Shown one piece after another: positions 11,713 to 25,452 of a stretch of DNA of 64,000 nt (positions are counted from its first letter, which is position 1; every line of letters begins with the position of its first letter). The DNA comes from Ficedula albicollis (Eukaryota > Chordata > Aves > Passeriformes > Muscicapidae): NCBI RefSeq assembly GCF_000247815.1, contig NC_021678.1, positions 7,415,190 through 7,479,189 of the forward strand, written 5' to 3'. The translations under genes and the position numbers were made by a program. The notes beneath the pieces are model-generated. The model saw only the letters and a program-made list of their open reading frames with translations. It was not told where the DNA came from and did no database searches.

Positions 11713-13734
11713 TGCAAAACAATATCTTCAAGGAGGTTGTCATCTTATGCTGTACATGGCGTGTTTGGGGTGAAATACATTTTAGGGAAACAAAAAAACA
11801 GTCTGCCCCATGCTTGATCAGTTCCAGGAAGATCCCAACCAGGAATGTACAGCCAATGGAAAGTGGGGCTGTGCTGTTGGCCAGCTTGCCTACAGATTTT
11901 TGGTTGTACACTGTTGGATCTCAGACATCCTGAGGTGCTGATCTCAGACATCCTGATGTGCTGTTCAAGTGGAGGCCCTGCAGCCACAGCCAAATGATCA
12001 AATGAGAGTCCCTTAACTGCCCCCATCCTGGAATGTTTGGCTTGACACTGGATTTGCATCATGACAGTGAAAAATGCTGCTTAGACACCTTCACTGCAAT
12101 GGCAAATCTTTTACTTGCAGTCTGTTTACTAAGGGTCATGCAGGGTCTGATTGCAGGAAATATCAGCCACTTCCTCACAGTGGAATGGACTTACTGAAGC
12201 ATATTCATTCACTGGTCTAAGGCAAATCTCTCTCCCTCAGATTTCAGTGGTGTAGGTCATTATCCATGTTTTCCAAAAGGTATTAGATCTAATTGCAATA
12301 TAATCTGCTTAAAATAAGCTTTACTTGAAGTCAAGCAGTCAAAAAATAATAAACAGAGTAGTTTTTTATTGGAAAAATCCTTTTGTGTTTAAAAAAACCC
12401 TAACTATCAGGAGCTGGCTGCATTCAAAGAATTTTTCAAACCAATTATTTGGAATGTTAACTGACCTAGCTACAGCTTTCTCATTTCTATGATTTCTTCC
12501 TTTTTTGCTTGAAATATTTCAGTTTGATTCATTGTGTTGTACCATAAAATGAAATTTGGGATGACAGATTTTCATATACAATGTGTTTTAAACTATTAAA
12601 GGCAGGAATAAGCAGAGGTGAGTACTTCAAGTTTATGATTATATTTTTGACTAATGGAGTTTTTGTTCTCAGGCATTTTTGAGACCCAGAAGTTGAAGAC
12701 AATGGTATTCTCTCTGTATCTCTTGCAAAACAATATCTTCAAGGAGGTTGTCATCTTATGCTGTACATGGCGTGTTTGGGGTGAAATACATTTTAGGGAA
12801 ACAAAAAAACAGTCTGCCCCATGCTTGATCAGTTCCAGGAAGATCCCAACCAGGAATGTACAGCCAATGGAAAGTGGGGCTGTGCTGTTGGCCAGCTTGC
12901 CTACAGATTTTTGGTTGTACACTGTTGGATCTCAGACATCCTGAGGTGCTGATCTCAGACATCCTGATGTGCTGTTCAAGTGGAGGCCCTGCAGCCACAG
13001 CCAAATGATCAAATGAGAGTCCCTTAACTGCCCCCATCCTGGAATGTTTGGCTTGACACTGGATTTGCATCATGACAGTGAAAAATGCTGCTTAGACACC
13101 TTCACTGCAATGGCAAATCTTTTACTTGCAGTCTGTTTACTAAGGGTCATGCAGGGTCTGATTGCAGGAAATATCAGCCACTTCCTCACAGTGGAATGGA
13201 CTTACTGAAGCATATTCATTCACTGGTCTAAGGCAAATCTCTCTCCCTCAGATTTCAGTGGTGTAGGTCATTATCCATGCTTTCCAAAAGGTGTTAGATC
13301 TAATTGCAATATAATCTGCTTAAAATAAGCTTTACTTGAAGTCAAGCAGTCAAAAAATAATAAACAGAGTAGTTTTTTATTGGAAAAATCCTTTTGTGTT
13401 TAAAAAAACCCTAACTATCAGGAGCTGGCTGCATTCAAAGAATTTTTCAAACCAATTATTTGGAATGTTAACTGACCTAGCTACAGCTTTCTCATTTCTA
13501 TGATTTCTTCCTTTTTTGCTTGAAATATTTCAGTTTGATTCATTGTGTTGTGCCATAAAATGAAATTTGGGATGACAGATTTTCATATACAATGTGTTTT
13601 AAACTATTAAAGGCAGGAATAAGCAGAGGTGAGTACTTCAAGTTTATGATTATATTTTTGACTAATGGAGTTTTTGTTCTCAGGCATTTTTGAGACCCAG
13701 AAGTTGAAGACAATGGTATTCTCTCTGTATCTCT
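11713..13734. repeat. Tandem segmental duplication, 1011-bp unit, two copies
   Basis: Copy A is 11713-12723 and copy A' is 12724-13734, joined head to tail with no spacer. Only three differences were seen, all transitions: 12269 T versus 13280 C, 12282 A versus 13293 G, and 12541 A versus 13552 G, giving about 99.7% identity. The left junction shares only tgcaaaac. No domain is encoded. The short open frames in each copy (for example minus 11745-12062 and 12756-13073) are identical because of the duplication, not because of selection. The duplication is either very recent or a haplotype/assembly duplication. Confidence 0.97.
11917..11962. repeat. 23-bp two-copy tandem repeat
   Basis: gatctcagacatcctgaggt and its variant with gatgt repeat at 11917 and 11940. 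The pair is carried into the second 1011-bp copy at 12928-12973, so it predates that duplication. Confidence 0.9.
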
Positions 13735-14350
13735 ATATTCTTGTCCCAGGTGTTCCAGCTTTTTTATACCATAATTTCACTTCTTCTGTCCTTAGTTGTG
13801 TTCTTATCTGCACAGTATATTCTTGTCCCAGGTGTTCCAGCTTTTTTGTACCATAATTTCACTTCTTCTGTCTTTAGTTGTGTTCTTATCTACACACAAC
13901 AGAGTAGTTTTTTATTGGAAAAATCCTTTTGTGTTTAAAAAAACCCTAACTATCAGGAGCTGGCTGCATTCAAAGAATTTTTCAAACCAATTATTTGGAA
14001 TGTTAACTGACCTAGCTACAGCTTTCTCATTTCTATGATTTCTTCCTTTTTTGCTTGAAATATTTCAGTTTGATTCATTGTGTTGTGCCATAAAATGAAA
14101 TTTGGGATGACAGATTTTCATATACAATGTGTTTTAAACTATTAAAGGCAGGAATAAGCAGAGGTGAGTACTTCAAGTTTATGATTATATTTTTGACTAA
14201 TGGAGTTTTTGTTCTCAGGCATTTTTGAGACCCAGAAGTTGAAGACAATGGTATTCTCTCTGTATCTCTATATTCTTGTCCCAGGTGTTCCAGCTTTTTT
14301 ATACCATAATTTCACTTCTTCTGTCCTTAGTTGTGTTCTTATCTGCACAG
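13363..14350. repeat. Third, partial copy of the duplication (453-bp unit)
   Basis: The last 371 bp of copy A' plus the adjacent 82-bp word B (13363-13815) reappear at 13898-14350 with an offset of 535 bp. The diagnostic G at 13552 is also G at 14087, so the partial copy came from A' and not from A. The two blocks are separated by another 82-bp word, B' (13816-13897). This gives an order of events: the 1011-bp duplication and the base change at 13552 came first, then the partial duplication. Confidence 0.93.
13734..13897. repeat. 82-bp tandem pair (B, B') with a third copy at 14269-14350
   Basis: B begins tatattcttgtcccaggtg. B (13734-13815) and the distal copy (14269-14350) are identical by eye. 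B' (13816-13897) differs at several sites (ttgtacc for ttatacc, ctttag for ccttag, tacacac for tgcacag), so B' is the oldest or most diverged copy. Confidence 0.92.
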
Positions 14351-17300
14351 TGTTCTGATCCCTGTTTCCTTCTGCTTCTCTCTAGATAGCAAAGATCGTC
14401 TTATTTGCTAATATATTTAAAAATTCATAACAGAGCCTGAGGCCTTTAGATGAAAATACTGTGTTTCTAATAGGAGCTTCCTAAATACGTTTTAGTTCCT
14501 GTCCATGCTGCCATGAACCAATGCACAAGTGCCTGGAGTTGCTCACTGGGAATATTAAGAGCTTGGATGTGGTTTGTACCTCTTGTACATGTGATGGGTA
14601 GTGACTTTTTGACTTCCCTGCACTGTAACTGCACTGAGTTACATCCCTTTGAAAAGGTGGTGACCAGACAGCAGAGAAAATATTTGCCTGTTTTCCTTCT
14701 TCAGCTTCTGCAGTTTTGCAGAAAGTTGCAGTTTTGGCTCACTGGGGTCTCAGAAAGGAGGAGATTGCTCTTCCACAATGAACAGCTTTTGGTGGCTGGG
14801 GAGAGAAGCCTGGGGAGTAGAGGGCAGGTCAGGAACACTCAACCAACAGCCTGAAAGAGACTGAGGTCATGGTGAGAGGAGAGAGCAGCAAAGCCAGTTT
14901 GGGAAGAAGTGGAAAAAGGATGACTTCTCCATGGGAACCCATAAGTAAGTGTTAATCATCACCCAACTAAAGCTTGAGCTGGATCAAGCCTGACTGCAAG
15001 GATATAAATTACAGGGGAGAGATTGATGCTGCATCCCTTTTTTTCTTAATGTGAGTCATTCTGGGTTTGCCTCTTAAAATGCCTTCTGGTATTCCTAACT
15101 CTGGTGGAATTTTATAAACTCTTTTGGAATCTCAGGGAGTGTGTGTTGTTAAGAAGAGCTGTGTGGACAGTTTCACTTAATTCTTGCCTGTTTGTGGCAC
15201 AGTTGTGTTTTAGTGGCTGCCTGCACATGTCTGATGGGAAAGAAGGGCCCAAGCATTGGTGAAGCCATCCAGGCATGGTGTGTGCTGAGGGTCCTGCATG
15301 GTGTGACATATCTCAGCCACCCTCTCCCAGCCCCACAGACAGGCCAGACCTGTTCCATTTGGCTAACCCAGCCATTTCTTCTGATTGAAACAAGAAGGGC
15401 TTTCCCAAACAGCTCTGCCAGGAAAAGTGAGGTGCCCCAATTCAGCAACAGCTGTTAGAGAGATGATGGCAAGAAGCTGAGGGCTGAGACTAGTGGATGA
15501 ACCTCCTTTTTTTGTTGTAGCTGATGTTACATCTGCAACCAAACGATGGTACAAACCAGAAGCAGGTCTGGATCCCAGAGCTGTCACACATTCTGACTGT
15601 TCCTGTGTAGGAGATGCCCAGGACCAGTGTGTGTTCAAACCAGTTGTAGGAGAAACAGTTCCAGAACAAGAGACAGCCTGCCATGATTCTGCAAGTTTAG
15701 TTTAAAGCAAAAGGCTTTTGCCCTGTGAATGACTCCTTTGTTATTGTCAGGCCCTGCACTTCCACACGCAATCAACTCCCTAAAACTTAAATCAAATATT
15801 AAAATGAGTGGTTCATAAGTTATTCAAGTGTTAACTTAGCAGAATCTTTTAGCTTGCCCATTTTAACAAACTGTCATCCTGATGCTCCTGGCTTTGACAC
15901 CTCGATGACAAGTAATTCCACAAGATAGATGTGTGAGTCCAGGGACCTTGGAGCACTCAAGTTGCCACTGTGATGTTATAAATATAGAAACTCCCTGTAC
16001 TAACTAGCTCTAATGTGATTCACCCCAACACACACGGCTCTGGTCCACTGACATCAGAGGATCTGCACGAGGCTGCAGGGCAGGTTTTAGATGCAGCAAA
16101 GCCTGGAGTTGCCCAGGGCACTGGGCTGCCTGGGGCAGGGATGAGCCACCCATCCCTGCCCACCTCTGCTCAGGAAAGGCTCCACACCTGGGCTGGGGCA
16201 TTCCTGCAGTACCAATCCCTCCTGCCCTTGCACACAGGTGGAAATGGCAGAGTCAACTTTTCCCTTTGTGCAGTGGGAGAGGGAGTCTGTGTAACCTGAG
16301 GGCAGGGAGGAGGAAAAAGGAATCCACAGGAGAAGCTGGGCTGTTGGAAAACAAAATATTCTTTTGTCCTGCTTTCCACAGATCGTTTAAAATCTTCATC
16401 CTTTTGGGAGAGTTTACAGAGTTCAGTCTGTTCTGAGTAGCAAGTAGGCAATAACAAGGCACCTTTCATCAAGCACATATGCAGTGTGAAGGGAAAACTG
16501 AAGAAAATTAGAGAGCTTTTGTATTTATTACAGAAAGATCTCTCTACACCACAGAATGAAGGTGTGAAGGCAGCATGTGTTGGGACTCCTGGACTAGAGC
16601 ACCCCAGCCAGGGCAGGTGGTGGTTGTGATTGAAGAAGAGTTGGCACAAGTTGTGACAAGTTGTGGTAGCTGCAGCACAAAAATCTTCCAGGCACCAGCA
16701 GAAGTTGGAGTAGAAGCAATGTTTGTGCCCTTTTTTTTAGTGGTGTAGAAGCATTGGGCAGTGTACCAGAAAGGTGCCTCCAATCTCTCTCCATTTTTGT
16801 AGAGAAAAATTACTGCCAGACCTTACAAACCTTGTCTGGATGTAATGCAAGATAAAACAAAGTCTGCTCTCTACGTGTTGAATGCCAAAGAAGACTGAAC
16901 ATAAGGGACATATTTTAATTAACTGCTACAGTAATTTATTGAGGAAAGTGATTTGTTGATCACTACTCACAGTCTTTAAATAAGAATTTGATTTCTAAGA
17001 GGAGTGCTTTTAGTTCAGCCACATTTTACTCCTTTTGGTATAGGAATTGCTGGGGGAGCATTCCACATATACTCTCAAGCAGATCTGATGAGGTGGTTGC
17101 CTCTTCCTGCCCTTAAAATTAAAGTGTGTTAGCATCTCCTGCTCATATATTTCAGGGTAAAATTAAAAGATAAAGTGTACTATGTGTAATGAGGTATTGT
17201 ATTTTATTCTAAATCTGTTCATTTTTTGTTGGAGAGGCAGGTAAGGCATGTAAGTAATGAGTTGAGCTTCTCAGTTAAAACCAGAACTTTTTGATCTTTC

Positions 17301-20096
17301 TGCAAGAGAAATAAAACTTAGTGGGACCAATTTTTACATCTCTGACCTCTCTGGCTCCCCAACACTGACCTTGTGTATATCTAAAACCTCTAATGCAATT
17401 TGGTGGTGGAAATGTGGATGTCTAGAAGAAGGAAGCTCATAACTGGCTGATGATGTCGTTTGGACTTACCCAGAAGAACCCCTGCTTTCCTGTCATTAAA
17501 AGAGTTGGGATGATTTTGGCAGTATTTTTGTCTTGTTCTCCCTCCTGCAGAATGATGCCAGTTGTAGGCAGTGCTTGTGTGATGATGTATTAATGGGTTA
17601 TTGAACAGGGATTGATGTTGATCAGACATTTATATGCACTGCTTCAATTATATTATCACCTTAAGCTTTTCCATTAATTAGCTAAGAAGGAGTAATTTCC
17701 CAACAGATTATAGGAGCCAGCATATAATGAATGTAAAAACCTTATTGATGGAAATTATATACATGGGATATAATCTGGACTCAAATATAGACGTTACAGA
17801 TATACATATATATATACAGATATACATACAGACATTAAAGATATACCTTTTGATCAGCTTGTAATAAATAATGAAAAAATATTTATCACATCCTGTCACT
17901 TTTATTTGATAAGTTTGCTTAAAATTGATAAAAGTTTATTTCCATATGCTTGAACAAACTTGACTTGCTTGACGTGAGCTATTTTTTGTGGAGCCAAGAT
18001 AAAAAAAAAGTTTATTCAATTTATTCCTAGGAGAAATTATTTTTATATTATTCTGTGAAAAAGAACTGGATCTGGATGGATTTGAGAAAAGAGAAGCCTG
18101 CTGCTTATTAGTTACTCTGTGCAAGCTGGTAGTTCTATTACATATGGATTTTGCTAATAGGTGGGTGTGATTTTTCTGGGTCACGTGGATTGCTTTTTTC
18201 TTAATTCTGGGGGCTTTGCACTGAGTGAGCCTGCAGAGGTTTTCAAATCTGTGACTGGAAGATTTTCCCAAACAGTTTTCTTCTCAGCTGGAGAAAATTG
18301 TGTGTTGTTATTTCAAAGTCTTACTGGCAAGGCACTTTGGTCAGTACAGCATGACTCTCCTCTCCTTTGAAAGAGAATTTTTCACCAGATGGGAGCATAC
18401 TTGTCATTTGAATCTTTCGAGCTCCCTTTGAAATTCTGAGGCAGCTAATTTGCAAACGCAGGGATGCACAGCTCCCATGCATTCTGTGAGCTGCTAGAGA
18501 TTCTCATTGTTGGCTGCCTCCCTCCTGTCTGTGTCACCAGGTTACCTCTGGACATGACTAGGGGCTACTGCTATCTTAATCATGTGAGGAAACTGCTTTT
18601 AGCTGCTTTATGTACCAAAAATATCTCAATGTTTTTTCTTATAATTGTTCCCTTTTAGAAGAGACATGAATTACAAATGATGATCTGTGAAACTCTGCCT
18701 TTCCTCAGAATGATTTTGAATAATCCAATGCAGTAGAAATCACTTTGCAGTTACAGTCTCACAAACAAAAATCATATTTATAATCTAGTAGCTCATGGTG
18801 TAGACTTGCTTGAGTTTGCACTATCTGTGTAAAAGACTAGAGTGTGCAAAAACAAACATGAACTTATGCAATTGTGTATCTTTTTACCTGGGCGTTCTAA
18901 CCAGCCACACGTAAATACAATGATGATCTTCCTAGATACTGACCTGTAAACTTAAGACACCTGAAAAGGCATTGCTGATCTTGGTCAACCTAAAGGTGTT
19001 TTTTTCGTCTGTTGCACACTGAGCCTTAGGTGTGCGTATAAATAAGTAGCCTCTGGATTATGAGAGGGAGGAGCTAGAATAATGGAAAATGATGCTCTCA
19101 CATCCTAAAAGCCAGTGAGCCTGGATCCTCCCTTCATTTCCTCCTCACAGTGAAGAGACTGTCTTCACTCCTACTGTCTTTGTCTTGAGATTCTCCTTCC
19201 CTGTGGTGGCCTGGACGATGAAGGAGCTTTACCTAAAACTCCAGACATTCACATAGCCAATCTTTCAGTAAACTAAACTGTTGAAATCTGGGAAAGGTGT
19301 GAAAGTAAAACATCCCTCTGCAGCAACCCATGCAGATGGATTCTGGGCAAGAGCTGAGGTGTTTGATGGACCCAGATTCTGTAGCCCCTGATATAAATCT
19401 CTCAGTCCACCTGTATCAAAAGAGAGGATCAGAGCACAGTCCTGACAATCCCCTCTTTAAAGCTTTATCTCCTTTTCTTTTCAGCAAATTTGGTATTTTG
19501 TCTTCATCTTTTTTCAATCAGATCTGGAGAAATGGTTTTGGTGGTTTTGGTAAAGCAGGGCTGTTCTGTGTTAATGGAAACTGGGAAAGTGCTATTTTTC
19601 CTTAATTTCATCTGAGTGATTTATCTGTCCAGACATATCACTGGCTCCTTCCAACAATGGTTGGTGACATATGCAATAAAAACTGGGTCTTACGTCCTTT
19701 TACAAAGATCCAGTGATTTGTAAACTCCCCATTGTGCTAGGCATGTGGTGAAGAGGGGACTTGTTGCTGTGCTCTGTAAACACTGGCTCTCATTACACTC
19801 TTCATAACCTTCACACCTAGTTCACAGGAGCCACGTTCTCCCCACATCAGAAAGGTGGTAGAGTTTTCAAGAGCTCTAGATTAATTACAAAGCAACCCTC
19901 AATACAATAAATCTAACGTGAGCCAAGAAATAAATGATGTCTTTGGGCTGCTGCTCAGTGCTCATGTGCTACTTCAAGCACACTTGTAGCAGTTATTAAT
20001 AATAATCATCATAGCACAGCTGTCACTGGGTGCAGAGATGTCTGCAACCTGGAACTTCTCATCCTTGTGACAAGATGTTGAATTTAATTAGAGAAG
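14351..20096. other. Noncoding single-copy sequence
   Basis: No gene, retroposon or long repeat was recognised. A TATA/CATA-rich microsatellite-like stretch lies at about 17795-17832. The longest open frame (minus 16170-16649) has no domain I recognise and low-information composition; I do not call it. Confidence 0.5.
17795..17832. repeat. Imperfect (TA)n/(CATA)n simple repeat
   Basis: The stretch consists of alternating pyrimidine-purine tatacatatatatatac and a near-repeat of agatatacat. It is an ordinary short simple repeat. Confidence 0.75.
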
Positions 20097-20332
20097 CTTT
20101 TGTTTTGTTTGTATCTATCTATTGTGAGAAAAGGTAAAGGAATGAAAAGCAGTGCGAATCCATATGGAATGGTGAACAGGAACTCTTCTCTGAACATTGC
20201 AGTGGTTTTATTTTCTTTTGTTTTGTTTGTATCTATCTATTGTGAGGAAAGGTAAAGGAATGAAAAGCAATGTGAATCCATATGGGATGGTGAACAGGAA
20301 CTCTTCTCTGAACATTGAAGTGGTTTTATTTG
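20097..20332. repeat. Two-copy tandem duplication, 118-bp unit
   Basis: Copies at 20097-20214 and 20215-20332 both begin cttttgttttgtttgtatc. About five substitutions separate them (gagaa/gagga, cagtgcg/caatgtg, gaatgg/ggatgg, gcagtgg/gaagtgg), making this an older event than the kilobase-scale duplications. Confidence 0.96.
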
Positions 20333-23300
20333 GAATGTGTGAAACAGGTAAGGACTGACAACCTTGTGCCCTGTGCTGATCCAAATCTAATTTGGGCTTC
20401 AAGCTGTTGTTGTTGTAAGCAGCAGCAAGACCAAAGTTCCCCAAAATCGCCTTTTAGCAATCCCAGACTTTGTATTTGGTGTTTGTGCAGGAGGGGGAGG
20501 AGGGCTGGTGTTTGTTCACACACAGGTTTCTGAGCACACCTGAGGCTTGAGCAGAGCAATCTGTATGCAGACAGCACTGACAGAACTCTTTAGGCCAGTC
20601 TGCTGATCCCCATCCACCAGCACCACCCTTCCTGATGATGTTCAAAGAGCCTATGCACACGTGGGGCCTTCAGCTGGGAGAAAAACAATCAAGTAGGTTA
20701 AAAAAATGTTTGCTTGGTTTCAGTCGGGAAGAAGGTGGAAAAGATGAGAGGGGTTGAAATATTATGGGCTGTCAGAAACTCAGCAGGAACTTCGGAAGGA
20801 AGAGAGGAGGATGTGGATTGAAGAAACTGGAGCCCTGAGGGCAATCCTCTAAAAATATATTAGAACAGCACTGCCAGTAATAGTATTCTCAAGATAAGCA
20901 AGTCCTGCACTCTTAATTGAAAAGTGCCAGGGGTAAGGTGCTCACCTTGAAACTCATTATCTATTAAAATAATTTCTTTCATTTTCTATTGCTAAGGACT
21001 TGTTTTAAACTGAAGTAGGAGTTGGAGCCTGAAATGCCATTTTCTTGTTATTCTGAGGGGCAGTTCTTTCAAAGGGAATGGTAGAGTGTAGCTAATAGAG
21101 CCTGGTTTATTTAGGGCATGTATTTATGAGTTACCAATTATTTATTGCCTCTGAGTTTAATAATACTCCTCATCTCTTCCCAGAATATGAGAGATTTAAT
21201 CATAACTCTAGTTTGAAGTACCTGTGTGTATGGCTGTGTGTGTATATATGTATACATCATTACATCTATCTTTGGGCAGTGCTGTGGTTTGGGGGCTGCT
21301 TTAGGGACCTTGTGCTGAAGTGGTTGAGATCTAACTAAACCAAAAAAAAGCAGAAAAAGAGAAAACTATAACTTCTCGGAACAGTTTGAGAACAGAAGCA
21401 TAAGAAAGCTCAGTGACATAAAATCAAATGGAGAATCTTATACACACGTAAGGTTTATTGAATGTGATTATTGATTAGTACATTTCCCCCTGATTATTAT
21501 GAAATGAGAGAAGATTTTATACTAGGATTGGGAGATCTGATAGGTCTGATATTCTCTTCTTAAAGTTCAGAGCAAATAGTTGAAAAACTAGAAAAAGGAG
21601 AACCCAAGAAAATTTACTCCCAGGACAGAGATAAGGTCTTCTGTGACAGTTGAAGGCTGAAGCCCAGGGGACTTGGTGATTATTGAGTAATTCATATCAA
21701 TCTGCTGCAGAGCAGAAGAGAAATTGAAGACTGAGAGGAGCGGTAGGGTGTTACAGCTTTAAGGCCTACTTTGCTTATCTCTAGGCTCACATTTAATCCA
21801 GAGTTCACTTCAGCAGCTTGCAAAATCAATCTCTCTGTTCCCAACTCACCTTCAGATCCTTCAGCATCTCTTCATTAACCCTGTGCTTTGGGAATAAGGC
21901 AGCCGTGTGTGCCTGGAGACAGCAGCCCACAGCAGAGGGTTGCTCAGGTTTCCTCTGGGCTCTCCTTGCAGTTATCTCAGTCCCACAAGGCAGGAGCTGG
22001 GTGAGCAGGGAGCTCAGTGACCCTCCTGCAGCTCTCTGCACTGCTGGGAGTGGCAGCACTCATCTGACAGGCTGCTATTGAGACTGGCAAAGTAGCTGGC
22101 CAGCTCAAGCTGATAAATACTTCCAGCTTCCTGGGCTGTAGAGCAGCAACAGGAATTAGTCTGGCCCTTTTTTGGTTTCCCTTCAGAAGGCAGGAAAGTA
22201 GCTGCCCCCCCAAAAGCCATGGATGCTGAGGCAGGATGCTCCCTCCTTGGCAGGGGACCAAAACCCGTCAGCATCCAGCCATGAGCTCAGCAAGGATGAG
22301 GCTGGGCAAACCACTGAGCATCTTGGATGGTTTGGTAACACCCCCTATGCAGGGAGACAAGCAGCAATACTCAACACTTGAAGCTTGCTATTCCCTCTAC
22401 CATTTCCCATGTTTCCCTTCAGTATTTAAGTTGCAAATCCAAAGTTTGTTTTGTTCCTGCTTATTTCTTGTTTTCTTCTTTTTTCTTGGTGGTATTGAGC
22501 AGTGTTGGAGTGTCTGAGTCTGTGAAACAAATGAATAAAAAGAAACCTGACTCATTCTGGGAGGAAGGGAGTTGGCAGCTGCTTGATTTCACCAGTGGGA
22601 TCTCCTCTCCAGACTTCATTAATCCTTAATTCTGTCAGCCTGGGACAGGAGGAATCACACAGACGTTTTAGGAGCATGAAAGTCCTGTGATCAATCATCC
22701 GATTATCAGGTGTTGGCCTGAGGAAAGGGTTCATTGCTGGTCCAGAACATACGAAATTCCACAACAGGTTCTTTCCCCTAAGCAGTCCCTGTGTCATGTC
22801 CTTGATGTGTCAGCACTCAGGAACAAAGCCTGACACAGAACTACAGGTCTAGGACCAAGACATTTCTGGAATTCTAAGGTTCATTTCTCCCCAGCTCACT
22901 ACACTTCTTCATTGTCTTTTTGACCTGTTCATGACAGGAGGAAGTTATTCTTTAAGGCCACTTTCATGGGCAACTTCAAGTCATGCTCACTAGGAGCTAC
23001 CATTGAAGTGTGTGCTCTGTGACTGCTTTATACTTCAAAATCAGTCCTCAGTGTGTCATTTGAAATTTGTTTTTATGCAAAAATTTCCAATATACTTGAA
23101 AGCCTTGGAATGGCCTGATTTTGTGGGATGTAGCTTTGCTTAAGTTAAGCACTAAATAAAGTTTCAGGCACTTTCTTTGTGTCTATTTAGCTTCTATTCA
23201 CACCAAAATACTCTGTGTAGTTTATGTAGTTTTTCTGAAAAAACAAGACAATCTAATTTACTTAAATATTTAAATAAGCTTCTGCATGTTTAATTCCAAG

Positions 23301-25233
23301 GGCTTGAAGGTGAATAACTCTTAGCACTTTCTAGAGCAGTGCCTGTTTGACAAAGAGTGGCTGCATACATAAGGGATGGGCTAGTGGTCAGATGTATAAC
23401 AGGATTAAACACTGGATAATGGATATATCTGTGTGATTAGGGGCAGAAATACACATTTTACCCATGCTCAAAGCTGACTGAGTCCTGCTGTGGAGTCTTG
23501 GTGCTGCTCTTCAGCAGAAGGAAATGCAATTCCATCCTGTTGACAAAAACATCTCAAGAGCCCTTGGCTTGGTATGGTTAGTCATTGCTGTGGAGGTATA
23601 TAAAAAGTCACCCAAATTAAATATACCCTCATTTATCAGGTTTTTTTTCCCTTTTATTTGTTGGTTGGTTGGGTTTTGTGATTATTTTTTCACTCTACAT
23701 TGAAAATCTCAATCATGGCATTGTCAGTTTACATTTCAAATTAGAACCACGATTTTCTTCTCTTGTTAAAGAGAAATGTTAAAAGGTTTGACCAGAGATA
23801 TTTATAGAAAAACCTCACATGTTTTTAATGGAATAATAGAAATGTGCCTCTCCCATAATTTTTGAATTATGTAGTTCACCTTGGGGTGAGCAGTGTGGGA
23901 AAGGAACTGGCAGCAAGGAACTGGCATAGTGAAAACTTTTCAATACTTGTGTTCTGTGATGAAGAGCAAACATTCCTTTAGCCCTACACATTTCTAATTG
24001 CTCATCCCAGGTTCTGGGATCTGGTGGTCTGGGGGGCATCCCATTTGCAGCCTCGTGATAAGCAGCTGTTTCCTTGGTGAATTCATTTCTGAAAGTGAGA
24101 TAATCCAATTTGAATGGAGCTGCAGACACCCTCATTCAGCCAAGCGAGGAGAAAGGGGGGAAAAGAAAGATTTTCCTGTGTGTCTTCCTTTGTGCTCTGC
24201 CGTGATTCAAGGACAGATAAAAATCTTGGCCTTGTTTCTCTCCTTGTTTGTGGCCCTTGACTGCTTTGTAAGTCTGTTATTTTGCTGGAAATTACAAACT
24301 CACTTCATTCTCCTTGGTATAATTCTTGCATCTGTAAAGCTGAGACTGTGCCAAAACACAGGATTTTCATCCTGATTCAGCAAGGAATATAGGCAAGTGT
24401 TTAATTTAAAGCATATTTTAAGCCCACCTGTATTCAGCAGAGCTCTCAAGCTATTTGAATTGAGGGCTTGCAGTGCCCAAGAGTGGGCAAAGCTCCTCAT
24501 AGTATTGGGAATGTGTCTGTATGTGGGTGCTGTACACATCCAGGAGCCCATCTCTGCTTTACCGGATGCCACAGTTGTCCAGCAATTTCACAATAAATTT
24601 TTTTATGCTTTTCAACTTCATTTTAGAAGGGAAAAAAAAAAACTTTTGTATTTCACTATATCTTTCCTCCTACCCCTTCTCTATTTTTACATTTTCTCAA
24701 GTTGTCGCAGCATGTGAGAACTCGGGCGACCCTTTCACTGGGTGCAGATTTCTCGTACAAGCTGCCTGAGCAGTTTGGTGTGCAAGCCAGACTGCTCTTT
24801 TATCAGCTCTCCCCAGGCTGTGATCCATCAGCAGCCCCTGGGTGGTCGTGGCTTCTCCTCTCTGCACTCCCCACAGAGCTGTGCACGGACATAAACCAGG
24901 GTCTGAGTGAGCCTGAGCCTTGCTCAGCGTGAGCTTGGAAATACCCAGTGAGGAGCAGACATGGACATGGTACTAAACAATGGGACAGAGGCAGCGAGGC
25001 TCTGTGGAAGGTAGACAGAAGAAATTCCTATTTTTTGTATGGTGAATGGCTCAGAATATTGTTGGCATACAAGAGAGAGCAGGAGGGTGGGATGGCAGCT
25101 GGCCAGGCTCAGCTGCTTTACGCCAGCAACAGAAGGAGCACTCACAAAATATTGAGGCCCCCCTCTTGGGAATGCACGTCCTGGTAAAGAAAAGTGTTCA
25201 AAAACATTTATGGCTAAGACCTGGTTTACTGTA
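20333..25233. other. Noncoding single-copy sequence
   Basis: No recognisable coding, RNA or mobile-element signal. A short 13-bp direct repeat (aaggaactggca) occurs near 23894-23925. Confidence 0.5.
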
Positions 25234-25452
25234 ATTTAGGTTGCATGTCAGGAAAAGGTTCTTCCCCCAGAAGGGGGTCAGGCACTGGAGCAAGCTCCCC
25301 AGGGAATAGATCACAGCACCAAGGCTGACAGAGCTCAAGGAGAGTTTGGACAGTGCACAGGGTGTGATCCTAGGGTGTCCTGTGCAGGGCTGGGAGCTGG
25401 GCTTAGATGAACCTTGTGGGCCCCTTCCAACTCAGGACATTCTGTGATCCTT
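25234..25452 (+). mobile_element. CR1 LINE, 5'-truncated 3' end
   Basis: The sequence starts inside the C-terminal codons of CR1 ORF2 (tttaggttgcatgtcagg, then the tggagcaagctccccaggg block, which corresponds to HWxxLPRE in the protein). It continues through the tgatcctagggtgtcctgtg and gccccttccaactcagg blocks and stops at attctgtgatcctt, the characteristic CR1 3' end with an (ATTCTRTG)-like tail. Severe 5' truncation is normal for CR1. It is not translatable. Confidence 0.92.

Noticed and set aside
11745..13073. Two identical 105-codon minus-strand frames as a paralogous gene pair
   Set aside because: They lie inside the 99.7% identical 1011-bp duplication, so identity is not evidence of selection, and no domain or splice context supports them.
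16170..16649. 159-codon minus-strand open frame
   Set aside because: There is no recognisable domain or coding-like composition, and overlapping open frames occur on the opposite strand; the length is within chance for 64 kb.
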